Shown in pieces: positions 7,898 through 15,875 of a stretch of DNA of 64,000 bases (position 1 is its first letter; each line of letters opens with the position of its first letter). The notes below the pieces were generated by a model. That model was not told the DNA's origin. It did no database searches and saw only the letters and a program-made list of their open reading frames with translations. The stretch comes from Streptomyces kaniharaensis. GTDB taxonomy: Bacteria > Actinomycetota > Actinomycetes > Streptomycetales > Streptomycetaceae. The stretch spans positions 2,428,001-2,492,000 of the forward strand of contig NZ_WBOF01000001.1 in assembly GCF_009569385.1 (NCBI RefSeq). The letters run 5' to 3'. A program made the translations under genes and the position numbers.

Positions 7898-9499
7898 GTG
7901 GCGGACAAGAACCCGTCGCAGCACGCACTGCGCGCCTCGCAGGCCGGCAGCCCCGACGAGGCGGACGCCGTGCCGCGGCAGCAGCCTCCGGTCCCCCCTG
8001 CGGGCGAACCGCAGCCGGCGGACGGTTCCGAAGCGCACGCCGCCTTCGATCCGACCACGACGGACCCGGAGGACGTCCACACCCGCCACCTCGTCGCCCT
8101 CGACGAGGACCTGGAGGAGGAGTTCCCGGAGACCCGCCGTCACCTCCTGGTCCGCACCGCCTCCCGCGCCGGTGCCCGCACCGGCCGGATGGTGCACGGC
8201 ACCGGCCGCCGGATCCGCAAGGCCACCTCCGCCGAGGGCGCGGGCGAGTCCGGTCTGGCCAAGCTGATCGAGCTGCACGCGCTGAACTCCTTCGGCGACA
8301 TGCTGATCACCATCGCGCTGGCCTCCACCATCTTCTTCTCCGTCCCCACCGGCGAGGCCCGCGGCCGGGTGGCGCTCTACCTGCTGATCACGATGGCCCC
8401 GTTCGCCGTCCTGGCGCCCGTGATCGGCCCGCTGCTGGACCGCCTGCCACACGGCCGCCGGGCCGCCATGGCGATGTCGATGCTGGCCCGCGCGGTGCTG
8501 GCCTGGACGATGGCCGGGGTGATCTCGGGCGGCGGCCTCGCGCTCTACCCGGAGGCGCTGGGCGTGCTGGTGGCGTCCAAGGCGTACGGCGTGGTGCGCA
8601 GCGTGGTGGTGCCGCGGCTGCTGCCGAGCCGTCTGTCGCTGGTGAAGGCGAACTCCCGGGTCACCCTGGCCGGCCTGCTGGCCACCGGTGTGGCGGCCGC
8701 GGTGGGCGGGCTGCTGCACCTGATCGGGCCGGGCTGGCCGCTGCGCGGAGCGTTCCTGGTCTTCGTGATCGGCACCCTGATGGCCTTCCACCTGCCGCAC
8801 GCGGTGGACTCGGCGAAGGGCGAGCAGCGGGCCGTCCTGCACGCCGAGGTGCACGGCGAGGGCTCCCACCTGATCCACCACAGGCCGCCGCCCGTCAAGG
8901 CCTCGCTGCGCACCGTCGGCCCGTCGGTGATCCTCGCGCTGCGGGCGATGTCGGCGATGAAGTGGCTGGTCGGCTTCCTGGTGATGTTCCTGGCCTTCCT
9001 GCTGCGCAGCGAGCCGATCGGCGGGCTGCGGCCGACCCTGGCACTGGGTCTGGTGGCGCTGGCGGCGGGGACGGGCAACGCGCTGGGGTCGGTTCTCGGC
9101 TCCTGGCTGCGCACCCGCGGCCCGGAGGCGACGGTCACGGCGATGCTCCTGCTGGCGACCTGCGCGACGGCGGCGGCGGCGCTCTGGTACGGCGTGGTGA
9201 CGGTCGTCGTGGTCGCCGGGGTGTCCGGGCTGGCCGCCTCGCTGGGCAAGCTGGCGCTGGACGCGCTGATCCAGCGGGACGTGCCGGAGGCCGTGAGGAC
9301 CTCGGCGTTCGCCCGTTCGGAGACGCTGATGCAGCTGTCCTGGGTGGCCGGCGGCGCGGTCGGCATCCTGCTGCCGCTGAACGGCGTGCTGGGGCTGTCG
9401 GTGGCCGCCGCGGTGGTGGGCCTCGCGCTGCTGTGGACGATCCGCTCGCTGTTCCGGGTGGGCCTGCGCCGTCACCCGACGGCACCCCGCGTCGCGTGA
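7898..9499 (+). CDS. MFS-type integral membrane transporter
   Basis: GTG at 7898 is preceded by AGGA with a 7-nt spacer and gives 533 residues. The first ~125 residues are hydrophilic and acidic, ending in a basic stretch. About twelve hydrophobic segments follow in a 6+6 pattern, with a cytoplasmic loop around residues 310-335 containing a His-Gly-Glu-Gly-Ser-His-Leu-Ile-His-His cluster. This is a major-facilitator protein of unknown substrate. It sits ahead of DUF2771 and the menaquinone genes mqnB-mqnD in the same orientation, as in other streptomycetes, but no quinone role is known. The long tail is typical of the orthologues. Confidence 0.8.
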   Translation: MADKNPSQHALRASQAGSPDEADAVPRQQPPVPPAGEPQPADGSEAHAAFDPTTTDPEDVHTRHLVALDEDLEEEFPETRRHLLVRTASRAGARTGRMVHGTGRRIRKATSAEGAGESGLAKLIELHALNSFGDMLITIALASTIFFSVPTGEARGRVALYLLITMAPFAVLAPVIGPLLDRLPHGRRAAMAMSMLARAVLAWTMAGVISGGGLALYPEALGVLVASKAYGVVRSVVVPRLLPSRLSLVKANSRVTLAGLLATGVAAAVGGLLHLIGPGWPLRGAFLVFVIGTLMAFHLPHAVDSAKGEQRAVLHAEVHGEGSHLIHHRPPPVKASLRTVGPSVILALRAMSAMKWLVGFLVMFLAFLLRSEPIGGLRPTLALGLVALAAGTGNALGSVLGSWLRTRGPEATVTAMLLLATCATAAAALWYGVVTVVVVAGVSGLAASLGKLALDALIQRDVPEAVRTSAFARSETLMQLSWVAGGAVGILLPLNGVLGLSVAAAVVGLALLWTIRSLFRVGLRRHPTAPRVA

Positions 9500-9558
9500 G
9501 TCGCCGTGCGGCAACACGCGGTGGCCGACCCCCGCGTAGCGTGATCGGCGAAGCCCGG

Positions 9559-9564
9559 TAGATT
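9559..9564 (+). promoter_or_regulatory. -10-like element, leaderless start of DUF2771 gene
   Basis: TAGATT is placed 7 nt before the ATG at 9572, with no ribosome binding site between. This is the arrangement of leaderless Streptomyces promoters. No good -35 box is visible. Confidence 0.4.
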
Positions 9565-9571
9565 CTGACGC

Positions 9572-10102
9572 ATGAGCCTCGATACCCGTGTCATCGCCGC
9601 CCTCGGCGCCGTGGTCGTGGTCGGCGCCGCCACGGTCGGCGGGTCCGTCGCCTTCGCGTCGGGCCAGACCCAGCACAACACCCACCGCGCCACCCTCACG
9701 GTGGGCAACTCCTCGATCGTGGCGGACCCGTTCTGCTTCAACGACGGCAACCCGCTGTCCGAGGAGGACCAGCAGAAGTGCCAGGACTCGGCCGCCCAGG
9801 CCCTCAAGGACGGCACGCTGCCGAGCTCCGACGTCGTGGTGAGCGACCGCGTCGGCGTCGGCGTCACCCCGGGCGTGGGCGACACGGGCTGGCTGGCCTT
9901 CACCAACGGCGGTCCGCAGGCTCAGGGCGGGCGCTACAGCCTGTCCGCCTACGCCAAGGGCGCGACCTACTCTGGCTCCCAGGCGGCCGCCAAGCTGCTG
10001 AACGCCTCCGGCAAGACGCTGGTCACCGTCGTCGAGGGCGACAAGAACCTGGAGAACCCGGTCGCCGTCTGGTACTTCCAGCTGAACACCCAGGACAGCT
10101 GA
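9572..10102 (+). CDS. DUF2771 secreted or membrane-anchored protein
   Basis: A 176-residue protein with an N-terminal hydrophobic segment (about residues 5-28) without a lipobox, so an uncleaved anchor or a signal peptide. The mature part has two cysteines in a Phe-Cys-Phe-Asn ... Gln-Lys-Cys-Gln-Asp context, likely a disulfide outside the membrane, and a beta-rich C-terminus ending in Val-Trp-Tyr-Phe-Gln-Leu. This fits DUF2771, of unknown function. It is 10 nt upstream of mqnB and probably co-transcribed. The mRNA may be leaderless. Confidence 0.75.
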   Translation: MSLDTRVIAALGAVVVVGAATVGGSVAFASGQTQHNTHRATLTVGNSSIVADPFCFNDGNPLSEEDQQKCQDSAAQALKDGTLPSSDVVVSDRVGVGVTPGVGDTGWLAFTNGGPQAQGGRYSLSAYAKGATYSGSQAAAKLLNASGKTLVTVVEGDKNLENPVAVWYFQLNTQDS

Positions 10103-10112
10103 CGGTCCTGCG

Positions 10113-10871
10113 ATGACCGCGCGCGCCGTCGCCGACGAGCGGAACGAGCAGTCGGGCCCCGAGCGGGCCCGACTGCTCGTCGTCGTCGCGGTGCCCGTCG
10201 AGGCCGAGGCGGTCCTGCGCGGCCTGCCCGGCGGGGCGCGGGTGCTCCCGCTGCCCGGCGGCGAGCTGCACCGCGTGGAAGGCTCACCCGTGGACGTCCT
10301 GGCGGGCGGGGTCGGCCCGGCCGCCGCCGCGGCCGCCGCCTCCGCCGCGCTGGCCGCGCACCGCTACGGCCTGGTCGTCTCGGCGGGCATCGGCGGCGGC
10401 TTCGCCCCCGGCGCCCCGGTCGGCGCCACCGTGGTGGCGGACGCGATCGTGGCCGCCGACCTCGGCGCCGAGACCCCCGAGGGCTTCGCCGACGTCACCG
10501 AGCTGGGCTTCGGCACCGTCCGGCACACCCCTCCCCCGGCCGCCGTCGCGCTCGCCGCGCGGGCACTGGCCGGCCTGGGCGCCGTCACCGGCCCCGTCCT
10601 GACCGTCTCCACCGTCACCGGCAGCGCCGAGCGGGCCGCCGCCCTCGCCACCCGCCACCCCGGCGCCGCTGCGGAGGCGATGGAGGGCTTCGGCGTGGCC
10701 GAGGCCGCCGCCCGGCACGGCGTGCCGGTGTTCGAACTGCGGACGGTCTCCAACCCCGTGGGCCCCCGCGACCGGGCCGCCTGGCGGATCGGCGAGGCCC
10801 TGGCGGCCCTGGAGCGGGCCTTCGCCGCCCTGCCCGTCCCCGCACTCATCGAGGAGGCCGGCCGTGGCTGA
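10113..10871 (+). CDS. mqnB: Futalosine hydrolase (MqnB)
   Basis: MqnB cleaves futalosine to dehypoxanthinylfutalosine and hypoxanthine in the cytosolic futalosine route to menaquinone. The 252-residue protein has the nucleoside-phosphorylase/MTAN fold signature: Val-Val-Ala-Val-Pro-Val-Glu near residue 24, a Gly-Ile-Gly-Gly-Gly-Phe loop near 92, and Glu-Ala-Met-Glu-Gly-Phe-Gly near 190, which supplies the ribose-binding Met-Glu pair. The first ~20 residues are variable. The stop overlaps the GTG start of mqnD by 8 nt, so the two are translationally coupled. Confidence 0.92.
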   Translation: MTARAVADERNEQSGPERARLLVVVAVPVEAEAVLRGLPGGARVLPLPGGELHRVEGSPVDVLAGGVGPAAAAAAASAALAAHRYGLVVSAGIGGGFAPGAPVGATVVADAIVAADLGAETPEGFADVTELGFGTVRHTPPPAAVALAARALAGLGAVTGPVLTVSTVTGSAERAAALATRHPGAAAEAMEGFGVAEAAARHGVPVFELRTVSNPVGPRDRAAWRIGEALAALERAFAALPVPALIEEAGRG

Positions 10872-11715
10872 ACGGCTGAGCATCGCGTACTCGCCCTGCC
10901 CGAACGACACCTTCGTCTTCCACGCCTGGGCGCACGGTCTGGTGCCCGGCGCGGACGCCCCCGAGGTGACCTTCGCCGACATCGACGTCACCAACGGGCT
11001 GGCCGAGCGCGGCGAACTCGACGTCCTGAAGATCAGCTACGGCGCGCTCCCCTGGGTCCTGGACGAGTACACCCTGCTGCCCTGCGGCGGCGCGCTCGGC
11101 CGTGGCTGCGGCCCGCTGGTGCTGACCCGCCCGGGCACCGGCACCCCGGAGGACCTCACCGGCAGGACCGTCGCGGTGCCCTCCGAGCGGTCCACCGCCT
11201 ACCTGCTGTTCCGGCTCTGGGCGGCGAAGGCCGTGCCCGGCGGCTTCGGCGAGATCGTCGTCCTGCCGTTCCACGAGATCATGCCCGCCGTCCGGGACGG
11301 CCGGGTGGACGCCGGTCTGGTGATCCACGAGGCCCGCTTCACCTACCGGCAGTACGGGCTGCACAGCCTCGCCGACATGGGCGAGGCCTGGGAGCGGGAG
11401 ACCGGCCTGCCGATCCCGCTCGGCGCGATCGTCGCCCGGCGCTCGCTCGGCGCCGAGCGCCTGCGCGCCCTCACCGAGACGATCCGCGCCTCCGTCCGGC
11501 AGGCCTGGGCCGACCCTTCGGCCAGCCGGGAGTACGTGCTCGCGCACGCCCAGGAGATGGACCTGGACGTCGCGAAGCAGCACATCGGCCTGTACGTGAC
11601 CGAGTTCACCGAGGACCTCGGCGAGGAGGGCTACGCGGCCGTGCGCGCGCTGCTCACCCGGGCCGCCGCGGAGGGGCTGGTGCCCCCGCTCGACCCGGGT
11701 GCGCTCGCGTTCTGA
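10864..11715 (+). CDS. mqnD: 1,4-dihydroxy-6-naphthoate synthase (MqnD)
   Basis: MqnD converts cyclic dehypoxanthinylfutalosine to 1,4-dihydroxy-6-naphthoate. The 283-residue protein starts at GTG 10864 and shows the family opening Ser-Pro-Cys-Pro-Asn-Asp-Thr-Phe followed by Phe-His-Ala-Trp, a periplasmic-binding-protein-like fold, Ser-Thr-Ala-Tyr-Leu-Leu-Phe in the middle, and Gly-Leu-Val-Ile-His-Glu, which carries the catalytic-region histidine. It overlaps mqnB by 8 nt. mqnA, mqnC and mqnE are not in the window. Confidence 0.93.
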   Translation: MAERLSIAYSPCPNDTFVFHAWAHGLVPGADAPEVTFADIDVTNGLAERGELDVLKISYGALPWVLDEYTLLPCGGALGRGCGPLVLTRPGTGTPEDLTGRTVAVPSERSTAYLLFRLWAAKAVPGGFGEIVVLPFHEIMPAVRDGRVDAGLVIHEARFTYRQYGLHSLADMGEAWERETGLPIPLGAIVARRSLGAERLRALTETIRASVRQAWADPSASREYVLAHAQEMDLDVAKQHIGLYVTEFTEDLGEEGYAAVRALLTRAAAEGLVPPLDPGALAF

Positions 11716-11754
11716 CGCTGGTCAGACGTCCCCGGTCAGGCGTCCTGGCCCCGG

Positions 11755-12138
11755 TCAGATGTCGAACTGGTCGGCCACCGCGCGCAGCAGGCCGGCCAGC
11801 TTCTGACCGGTCGGCTTCGCCGGGTAGCGGCCGTGCTGGAGGCCCGGCAGCACCGCGTCCAGCGTGGTGATCAGGTCCTGGACGATCGGCGCCATGTCGT
11901 CGGCGCTCCGGCGCTGCGCGGCGGCCACCGACGGCAGCGCGTCCAGCAGCTGCACCGCCATCGCCTGGTCGCCGCGGTGGCCCGCCACCACGCCGAACTC
12001 GACCCGCTGCCCCGGCTTCAGCGCGGTGACACCGGCGGGCAGCGCCTTGGTGTGGACGAAGACGTCGCCGCCGTCGTCGCGCGACAGGAAGCCGAAGCCC
12101 TTCGTCTCGTTGAACCACTTGACCTGGCCGGTGGGCAT
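11755..12138 (-). CDS. Cold-shock-domain protein with C-terminal extension
   Basis: A 127-residue protein. Residues 1-65 form a cold shock domain: Gly-Gln-Val-Lys-Trp-Phe-Asn, RNP1 KGFGFLSRDD, RNP2 DVFVH. The remaining ~60 residues are helical and carry no nucleic-acid motif; ordinary CspA proteins end near residue 67. The extension is found in one class of Streptomyces Csp proteins next to the mqn genes and may mediate protein contacts. It probably binds single-stranded RNA or DNA. The gene is convergent with mqnD and has a long (about 480 nt) upstream non-coding region. Confidence 0.88.
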   Translation of the reverse strand: MPTGQVKWFNETKGFGFLSRDDGGDVFVHTKALPAGVTALKPGQRVEFGVVAGHRGDQAMAVQLLDALPSVAAAQRRSADDMAPIVQDLITTLDAVLPGLQHGRYPAKPTGQKLAGLLRAVADQFDI

Positions 12139-12620
12139 CTCGAACAGTCCTCGAATGGGTGTGTGGGATCCCGGGCCTGGCCGGGGATCACTGGGTGATG
12201 GAAGGGCGGGCCGACCTGGGCTCGGCGCCCGCGGGCGCTCGTGGTCAGCACACTGTCAGGAGCAGACTAACGGTCCGTCACTGCCTCATCCGCGTTCCGC
12301 GACGGTGCCACGGTCCGGCGGTTCCGACACGGACTCCTGCGGAGTTCTCGCGGTCGCGGGCGACCCGGTACTGATGCGGCCGCGACGCGGCTCGGCGCTG
12401 TCCACTGGCTCACACCCCCGGGTCTGAGGAGTCGGGGCGCGCCTGTCGCGCCCCTCGGCACCACCTGCATACCCCCGCCCAACAGGGATCAAAACTCCCA
12501 GCTTCCGGGAAACTGCGCAACGTGACCGAACCGCTCGTCTGCGAAACGGCCGCGGCGGTCGCCGCGCGGCGGCCTCTGCCAGACTGGAGGCCCCCGACCC
12601 CCACCGAGGAGCGAGCAGAA
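12139..12620. other. Intergenic region upstream of two divergent genes
   Basis: These 482 nt separate the cold-shock gene (minus) from a small membrane protein gene (plus). The only strong structure is a hairpin with arms GGGGCGCG (12434-12441) and CGCGCCCC (12447-12454) and a 5-nt loop. The half next to the cold-shock gene is probably its promoter and 5' leader. No additional gene is evident. Confidence 0.5.
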
Positions 12621-12860
12621 GTGAGCAGCCAGAGCGCCGACCGCGGCGACGCCTACGTCCGGGCCGGAGCCATCGTCTTCGGTGTGGGCGCGCTCGCCAC
12701 CCTGGTCACCTTCGTCCCGCTGTTCCTGCACCTCACGCCGCTGCCGACGGCCGCGTACTGGCTGAGCATGCTGATGCCGGCGGGCTTCCTGTCCGCGCTG
12801 ACCGGGCTGTTCCTGAACGCGCGCGACCAGCGCCGCCGGGTGGAGTCCGCGGGATCCTAG
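12621..12860 (+). CDS. Small two-helix membrane protein
   Basis: GTG at 12621 is preceded by GAGGAG with about 9 nt spacing and yields 79 residues. Two hydrophobic helices (about residues 14-37 and 43-66) are followed by a basic tail Asn-Ala-Arg-Asp-Gln-Arg-Arg-Arg. No family name comes to mind; similar short proteins occur beside this HAD gene in streptomycetes. It is convergent with the HAD hydrolase 20 nt downstream. Function unknown. Confidence 0.65.
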   Translation: MSSQSADRGDAYVRAGAIVFGVGALATLVTFVPLFLHLTPLPTAAYWLSMLMPAGFLSALTGLFLNARDQRRRVESAGS

Positions 12861-12880
12861 TCCGTGGAGTCCGTGAAGTT

Positions 12881-13510
12881 CTAGACGCCGGCCAGGTGCC
12901 CGGCGAGCCAGGCCGGGAACCCGGTGAGGTCCGCCAGCACCACGTCCGCGCCCGCCGCCCGCAGTTCGTCCGCGCTGTACGGGCCGGTGGCCACGCCCAC
13001 GGCGACGGCGTCCGCGTGCCTGGCGCCCACGATGTCGCCGAGGTGGTCGCCGACGTACACCGTCGCGCCGTGCTCGCGCAGCGCCTCGCCCTTGGTCTCC
13101 GCCCACAGGTCGCCGACCAGCGTGTCCGCGTGCAGTCCGGCGTGCTCCAGGTGGAGCCGGGCGTTCGGCTCGTACTTGCCGGTGATCACCGCGACCCGGC
13201 CGCCGTGCGCGCGGACCGCCTCCACCGCGGCGTGCGCGCCGGGCAGCGCGACGGTCGGGGCGAAGGCGTGCTCCCGGTACAGCTCGCGGTAGCGGGCGGC
13301 GGCGTGCTCGACCTCGTCGGCCGGGAACCAGTTGCGGATCTCGTTCAGCAGCGGCGGGCCCAGCCGGGTGACCACCAGATCGGCGTCGATGTAGGTGCCG
13401 GTCTCGGCCGAGAGCGCGGCGTACGTGGCGCGGATACCCGGCCGGGTGTCCAGCAGCGTCATGTCGAGGTCGAAGCCGACGGTGAGGGGGATGGCGGGAG
13501 TCGCGGGCAT
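12881..13510 (-). CDS. HAD-family phosphatase (phosphoglycolate-phosphatase-like)
   Basis: A 209-residue HAD hydrolase with a helical cap between motifs I and II. Motif I is Phe-Asp-Leu-Asp-Met-Thr-Leu-Leu-Asp near residue 13 (nucleophile and acid Asp pair), motif II Val-Ile-Thr-Gly-Lys near 112, and motif IV Val-Gly-Asp-His-Leu-Gly-Asp near 155. The position of the cap resembles Gph/PgmB-type phosphatases. Substrate is unknown. The gene is monocistronic on the minus strand. Confidence 0.82.
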   Translation of the reverse strand: MPATPAIPLTVGFDLDMTLLDTRPGIRATYAALSAETGTYIDADLVVTRLGPPLLNEIRNWFPADEVEHAAARYRELYREHAFAPTVALPGAHAAVEAVRAHGGRVAVITGKYEPNARLHLEHAGLHADTLVGDLWAETKGEALREHGATVYVGDHLGDIVGARHADAVAVGVATGPYSADELRAAGADVVLADLTGFPAWLAGHLAGV

Positions 13511-13695
13511 GCCAGCAGGCTATCCAACGCCCGGTACGGCGGACGAGGCGATTTGCCGCGACCCTCGGTGGCTGCGGCGGCGACTGTGGAACCGACCGTT
13601 GGTCAGCGCGGCTTCCTTGACCGGAGGCATAGGGCCAGGGAACCGAACCTGACTGCTGGACATACTTACTGTTAGTTGAGTAGGCGGGGAACAGT

Positions 13696-13779
13696 GTGAA
13701 GGTCGACATGGGGGGCGCAGGTGCTGACGCAGAACGACGGCTCCGCGCCGCAACAGACGTCGGCGAGTTCCCCACGTAG
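13696..13779 (+). CDS. Possible 27-residue ORF ahead of the Imm49 gene
   Basis: GTG at 13696 is preceded by GGGGA at about 6 nt and encodes 27 residues ending Gly-Glu-Phe-Pro-Thr, the same five residues that end the downstream Imm49 protein, because both stop codons lie in the 23-bp direct repeat. It may be a leader peptide or, more likely, the 3' scar of a lost gene. Coding status is uncertain. Confidence 0.25.
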   Translation: MKVDMGGAGADAERRLRAATDVGEFPT

Positions 13780-13783
13780 GCCT
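13761..13783. repeat. Direct repeat, left copy, flanking Imm49 gene
   Basis: A 23-nt sequence containing GGCGAGTTCCCCACGTAG is identical to 14658-14680 at the end of the Imm49 gene. The two copies are 897 bp apart and bracket the gene. The bases immediately outside differ, so the match ends sharply. Confidence 0.75.
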
Positions 13784-13824
13784 TCGGGCAGCACCGCGCC
13801 GCACACCCCCTCAGGAGAACCGCC

Positions 13825-14676
13825 TTGGCCACGACCGTCTCCCGTCATCCCTTCCTCACGGGGAAGGCGGAAGAGGGCCTCGCCGCACTCCAGAAGAATG
13901 CGCTCCGGCTGATCGACGGGCTGGAGGACGGCTCCACCGATCTGGGTGATGCGCTGCGCCTGACCGTCACCCTGGCCACGACGCACTGCCTGCTGGATCC
14001 GGAAGGGTCGCGTCTGCCCACGTGGGAGTCCTGGGTGAACGCGATGCAGGTCGGCTCGGCCGTGTTCGCCGCCGCGACCACGGCCGACGAGCACGTGCAG
14101 TGCCGCATCGCGGACCAGGACCGCACCCTCCGAGCCACCGGAATGCGCCCCTACGTGAACCCGGAGTCCTGGCTCACCGCCCTCTACCTGGCAGTGGTGT
14201 GCCGGGAGAAGAAGAGGATCGCGGCGCTGTGCCAGGTGCCGATCTCCCTGCTGCGGGAGTCCGGTTCGCGCTTCGCCGAGTACGACTACGCCTGGATCGA
14301 TGCGCTCCAGACCTACTGGCTCCAGGGCTCCGACCTCGGCTCCAAGCTGAGGGTCGCCATCGACGCCACCGAGCCGGAGACCGTCGCCGATCCCGAGACG
14401 GTGGGTCACCTGGTCTACCCGCAGATGGAACTGTTCCACCGTTTCATCCGGAGGGACCACACCGGCTTCAACCGGGCCCTCATCGACGCCCTCGAATGGC
14501 ACAAGCGGTACTGGAGCCAGGAGGGCCGGGACGTCCGGGCCTCTGGCCTCGTCGCTCTCGCTCCGCTCGCCATGGCCTGTCTCGCCCATGACACCGGCAC
14601 CCCCATCGAGGTCCAGTCCGAGTACCTGCCCATCGCCCTCCTCGAGCGCGACTGGTGCGGCGAGTTCCCCACGTAG
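13825..14676 (+). CDS. Imm49-family immunity-like protein
   Basis: A TTG start at 13825 is set by AGGAG 7 nt upstream and gives 283 residues. The sequence is alpha-helical, with the Imm49 features of a Trp-rich N-terminal half and a C-terminal block (Asp-His-Thr-Gly-Phe-Asn-Arg-Ala-Leu ... His-Lys-Arg-Tyr-Trp, then Ser-Glu-Tyr-Leu-Pro) that aligns by eye with the C-terminus of the larger Imm49 protein at 27154-28836. Imm49 proteins were defined as predicted immunity proteins of polymorphic toxin systems, but no toxin gene is adjacent. The 3' end lies inside a 23-bp direct repeat also present upstream, a sign of recombination. Confidence 0.75.
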   Translation: MATTVSRHPFLTGKAEEGLAALQKNALRLIDGLEDGSTDLGDALRLTVTLATTHCLLDPEGSRLPTWESWVNAMQVGSAVFAAATTADEHVQCRIADQDRTLRATGMRPYVNPESWLTALYLAVVCREKKRIAALCQVPISLLRESGSRFAEYDYAWIDALQTYWLQGSDLGSKLRVAIDATEPETVADPETVGHLVYPQMELFHRFIRRDHTGFNRALIDALEWHKRYWSQEGRDVRASGLVALAPLAMACLAHDTGTPIEVQSEYLPIALLERDWCGEFPT

Positions 14677-14680
14677 GCCT
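14658..14680. repeat. Direct repeat, right copy, at 3' end of Imm49 gene
   Basis: This is the second copy of the 23-nt repeat at 13761-13783. It contains the last five codons and the stop codon of the Imm49 gene. Confidence 0.75.
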
Positions 14681-14800
14681 CGGCGGAAGCCCAACGGCGT
14701 CCACCGTGAAATCGAGGAGTCACAAGCCGGGCCATCGGGCACCAATTCGGACATAATCGACGAGCCCGTCTCCGACGCCTCACCGCCCGAGGACCCGCCG

Positions 14801-15772
14801 ATGCACCGGATCACCCGTCGCACGTTGCTCGCCGGGCTCGGCGGTGCCGCCCTGGCGGCGTGTACCGCGCCGCGGCCGGCCGTGCCGACGACGGACGGCG
14901 CCGGCCCGAGCGTCTCCGCCACCCCGGTGCCGCCGGTCACGGTGAACACGGCCGTCGGGCCGGTGGTGGTGCCGGGCGAGCCGGTGCGCGTCGTCACGCT
15001 GGACACGGATGTCCTCGACTCGGCGCTGACGCTCGGCATCACCCCGATCGGCGCCGCCCGCCCGGCCGCGGACGGCCACTTCCCCGACTACTGGCCGGCG
15101 TCCCGGGTCGCGGCGATCGCGTACGTCGGCCCGGCGGGCGCCCCGGACCTGGCCGCGATCCGGGCGCTGCGGCCGGACCTGATCCTCTCCAACCAGATGC
15201 GGGACGGCGACCGCTACGGCCTGCTGCGGGAGCTCGCGCCGACGGTGCTGACGCAGACCACCGGAGCGCCGTGGAAGGCCGACTTCCAGGTGCACGCCCA
15301 GGCGTTGGGCCGGGAGGCGGCCGCGGCGGCGTTCGTCGGTTCGTATCAGCGGCACGTGGCGCAGGTGCAGCAGGCGCTGTCGGCGGCGAAGGTGTCGGGG
15401 CAGCGGGTGAGCCTGCTGCGGTTCGTGGAGGGCGGGGGAGTCCGGCTGTTCGGACGGCAGAGTTTCCCGGGCTCGGTGCTGGCCGATGCGGGGGTCGGAC
15501 GGCCGGACGCGCAGAACGTCGACCAGTCCGACTTCGAGATCCCGCTCGACCAGATCGGGAAGGCGGACGGCGACCTGCTGCTGTACGCGACGTACGGCAA
15601 TCCGGATCTGGCGGGCACCAACGCCGTTCTGGCGAGCGCGGGTTGGCAGGGCCTGGGGGCGGTGCGGGCGCACCGGGCGTTCCCGGTGGACGACCAGTTG
15701 TGGTTCCAGGGGATCGGGTACACCGGCGCCAACTTCATGTTGGACGACCTGCAGCGCCTCCTCAGCGCATGA
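14801..15772 (+). CDS. Iron-siderophore-type ABC transporter binding lipoprotein
   Basis: ATG 14801 with GAGG 8 nt upstream gives 323 residues. The N-terminus has Arg-Ile-Thr-Arg-Arg-Thr before a hydrophobic stretch and the lipobox Leu-Ala-Ala-Cys (Cys21), suggesting Tat-style export and lipidation. The mature part is a class III periplasmic-binding-protein fold of the FecB/FhuD type: Pro-Val-Arg-Val-Val-Thr-Leu-Asp, then Ile-Arg-Ala-Leu-Arg-Pro-Asp-Leu-Ile-Leu, and a C-terminal Asp-Asp-Leu-Gln-Arg-Leu-Leu. It probably captures ferric siderophores. No permease or ATPase gene is nearby, so it must share a transporter encoded elsewhere. Confidence 0.85.
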   Translation: MHRITRRTLLAGLGGAALAACTAPRPAVPTTDGAGPSVSATPVPPVTVNTAVGPVVVPGEPVRVVTLDTDVLDSALTLGITPIGAARPAADGHFPDYWPASRVAAIAYVGPAGAPDLAAIRALRPDLILSNQMRDGDRYGLLRELAPTVLTQTTGAPWKADFQVHAQALGREAAAAAFVGSYQRHVAQVQQALSAAKVSGQRVSLLRFVEGGGVRLFGRQSFPGSVLADAGVGRPDAQNVDQSDFEIPLDQIGKADGDLLLYATYGNPDLAGTNAVLASAGWQGLGAVRAHRAFPVDDQLWFQGIGYTGANFMLDDLQRLLSA

Positions 15773-15875
15773 GGCAAGAGGACTGATCACGATTCAGCCA
15801 GCGCGCTAGGCGGCTGACCTGCGATTCCGCCACAATGAGCCCCGCAAACGTACACATCGTCCCGGGGGAAACACA

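Noticed and set aside
3282..8267. A 1661-codon open frame on the plus strand opposite the sacsin-like and DUF3027 genes
   Set aside because: It is antisense to genes with clear domain motifs, and its translation is Gly/Arg/Val/Gln-rich low complexity, as expected of a GC-biased shadow frame.
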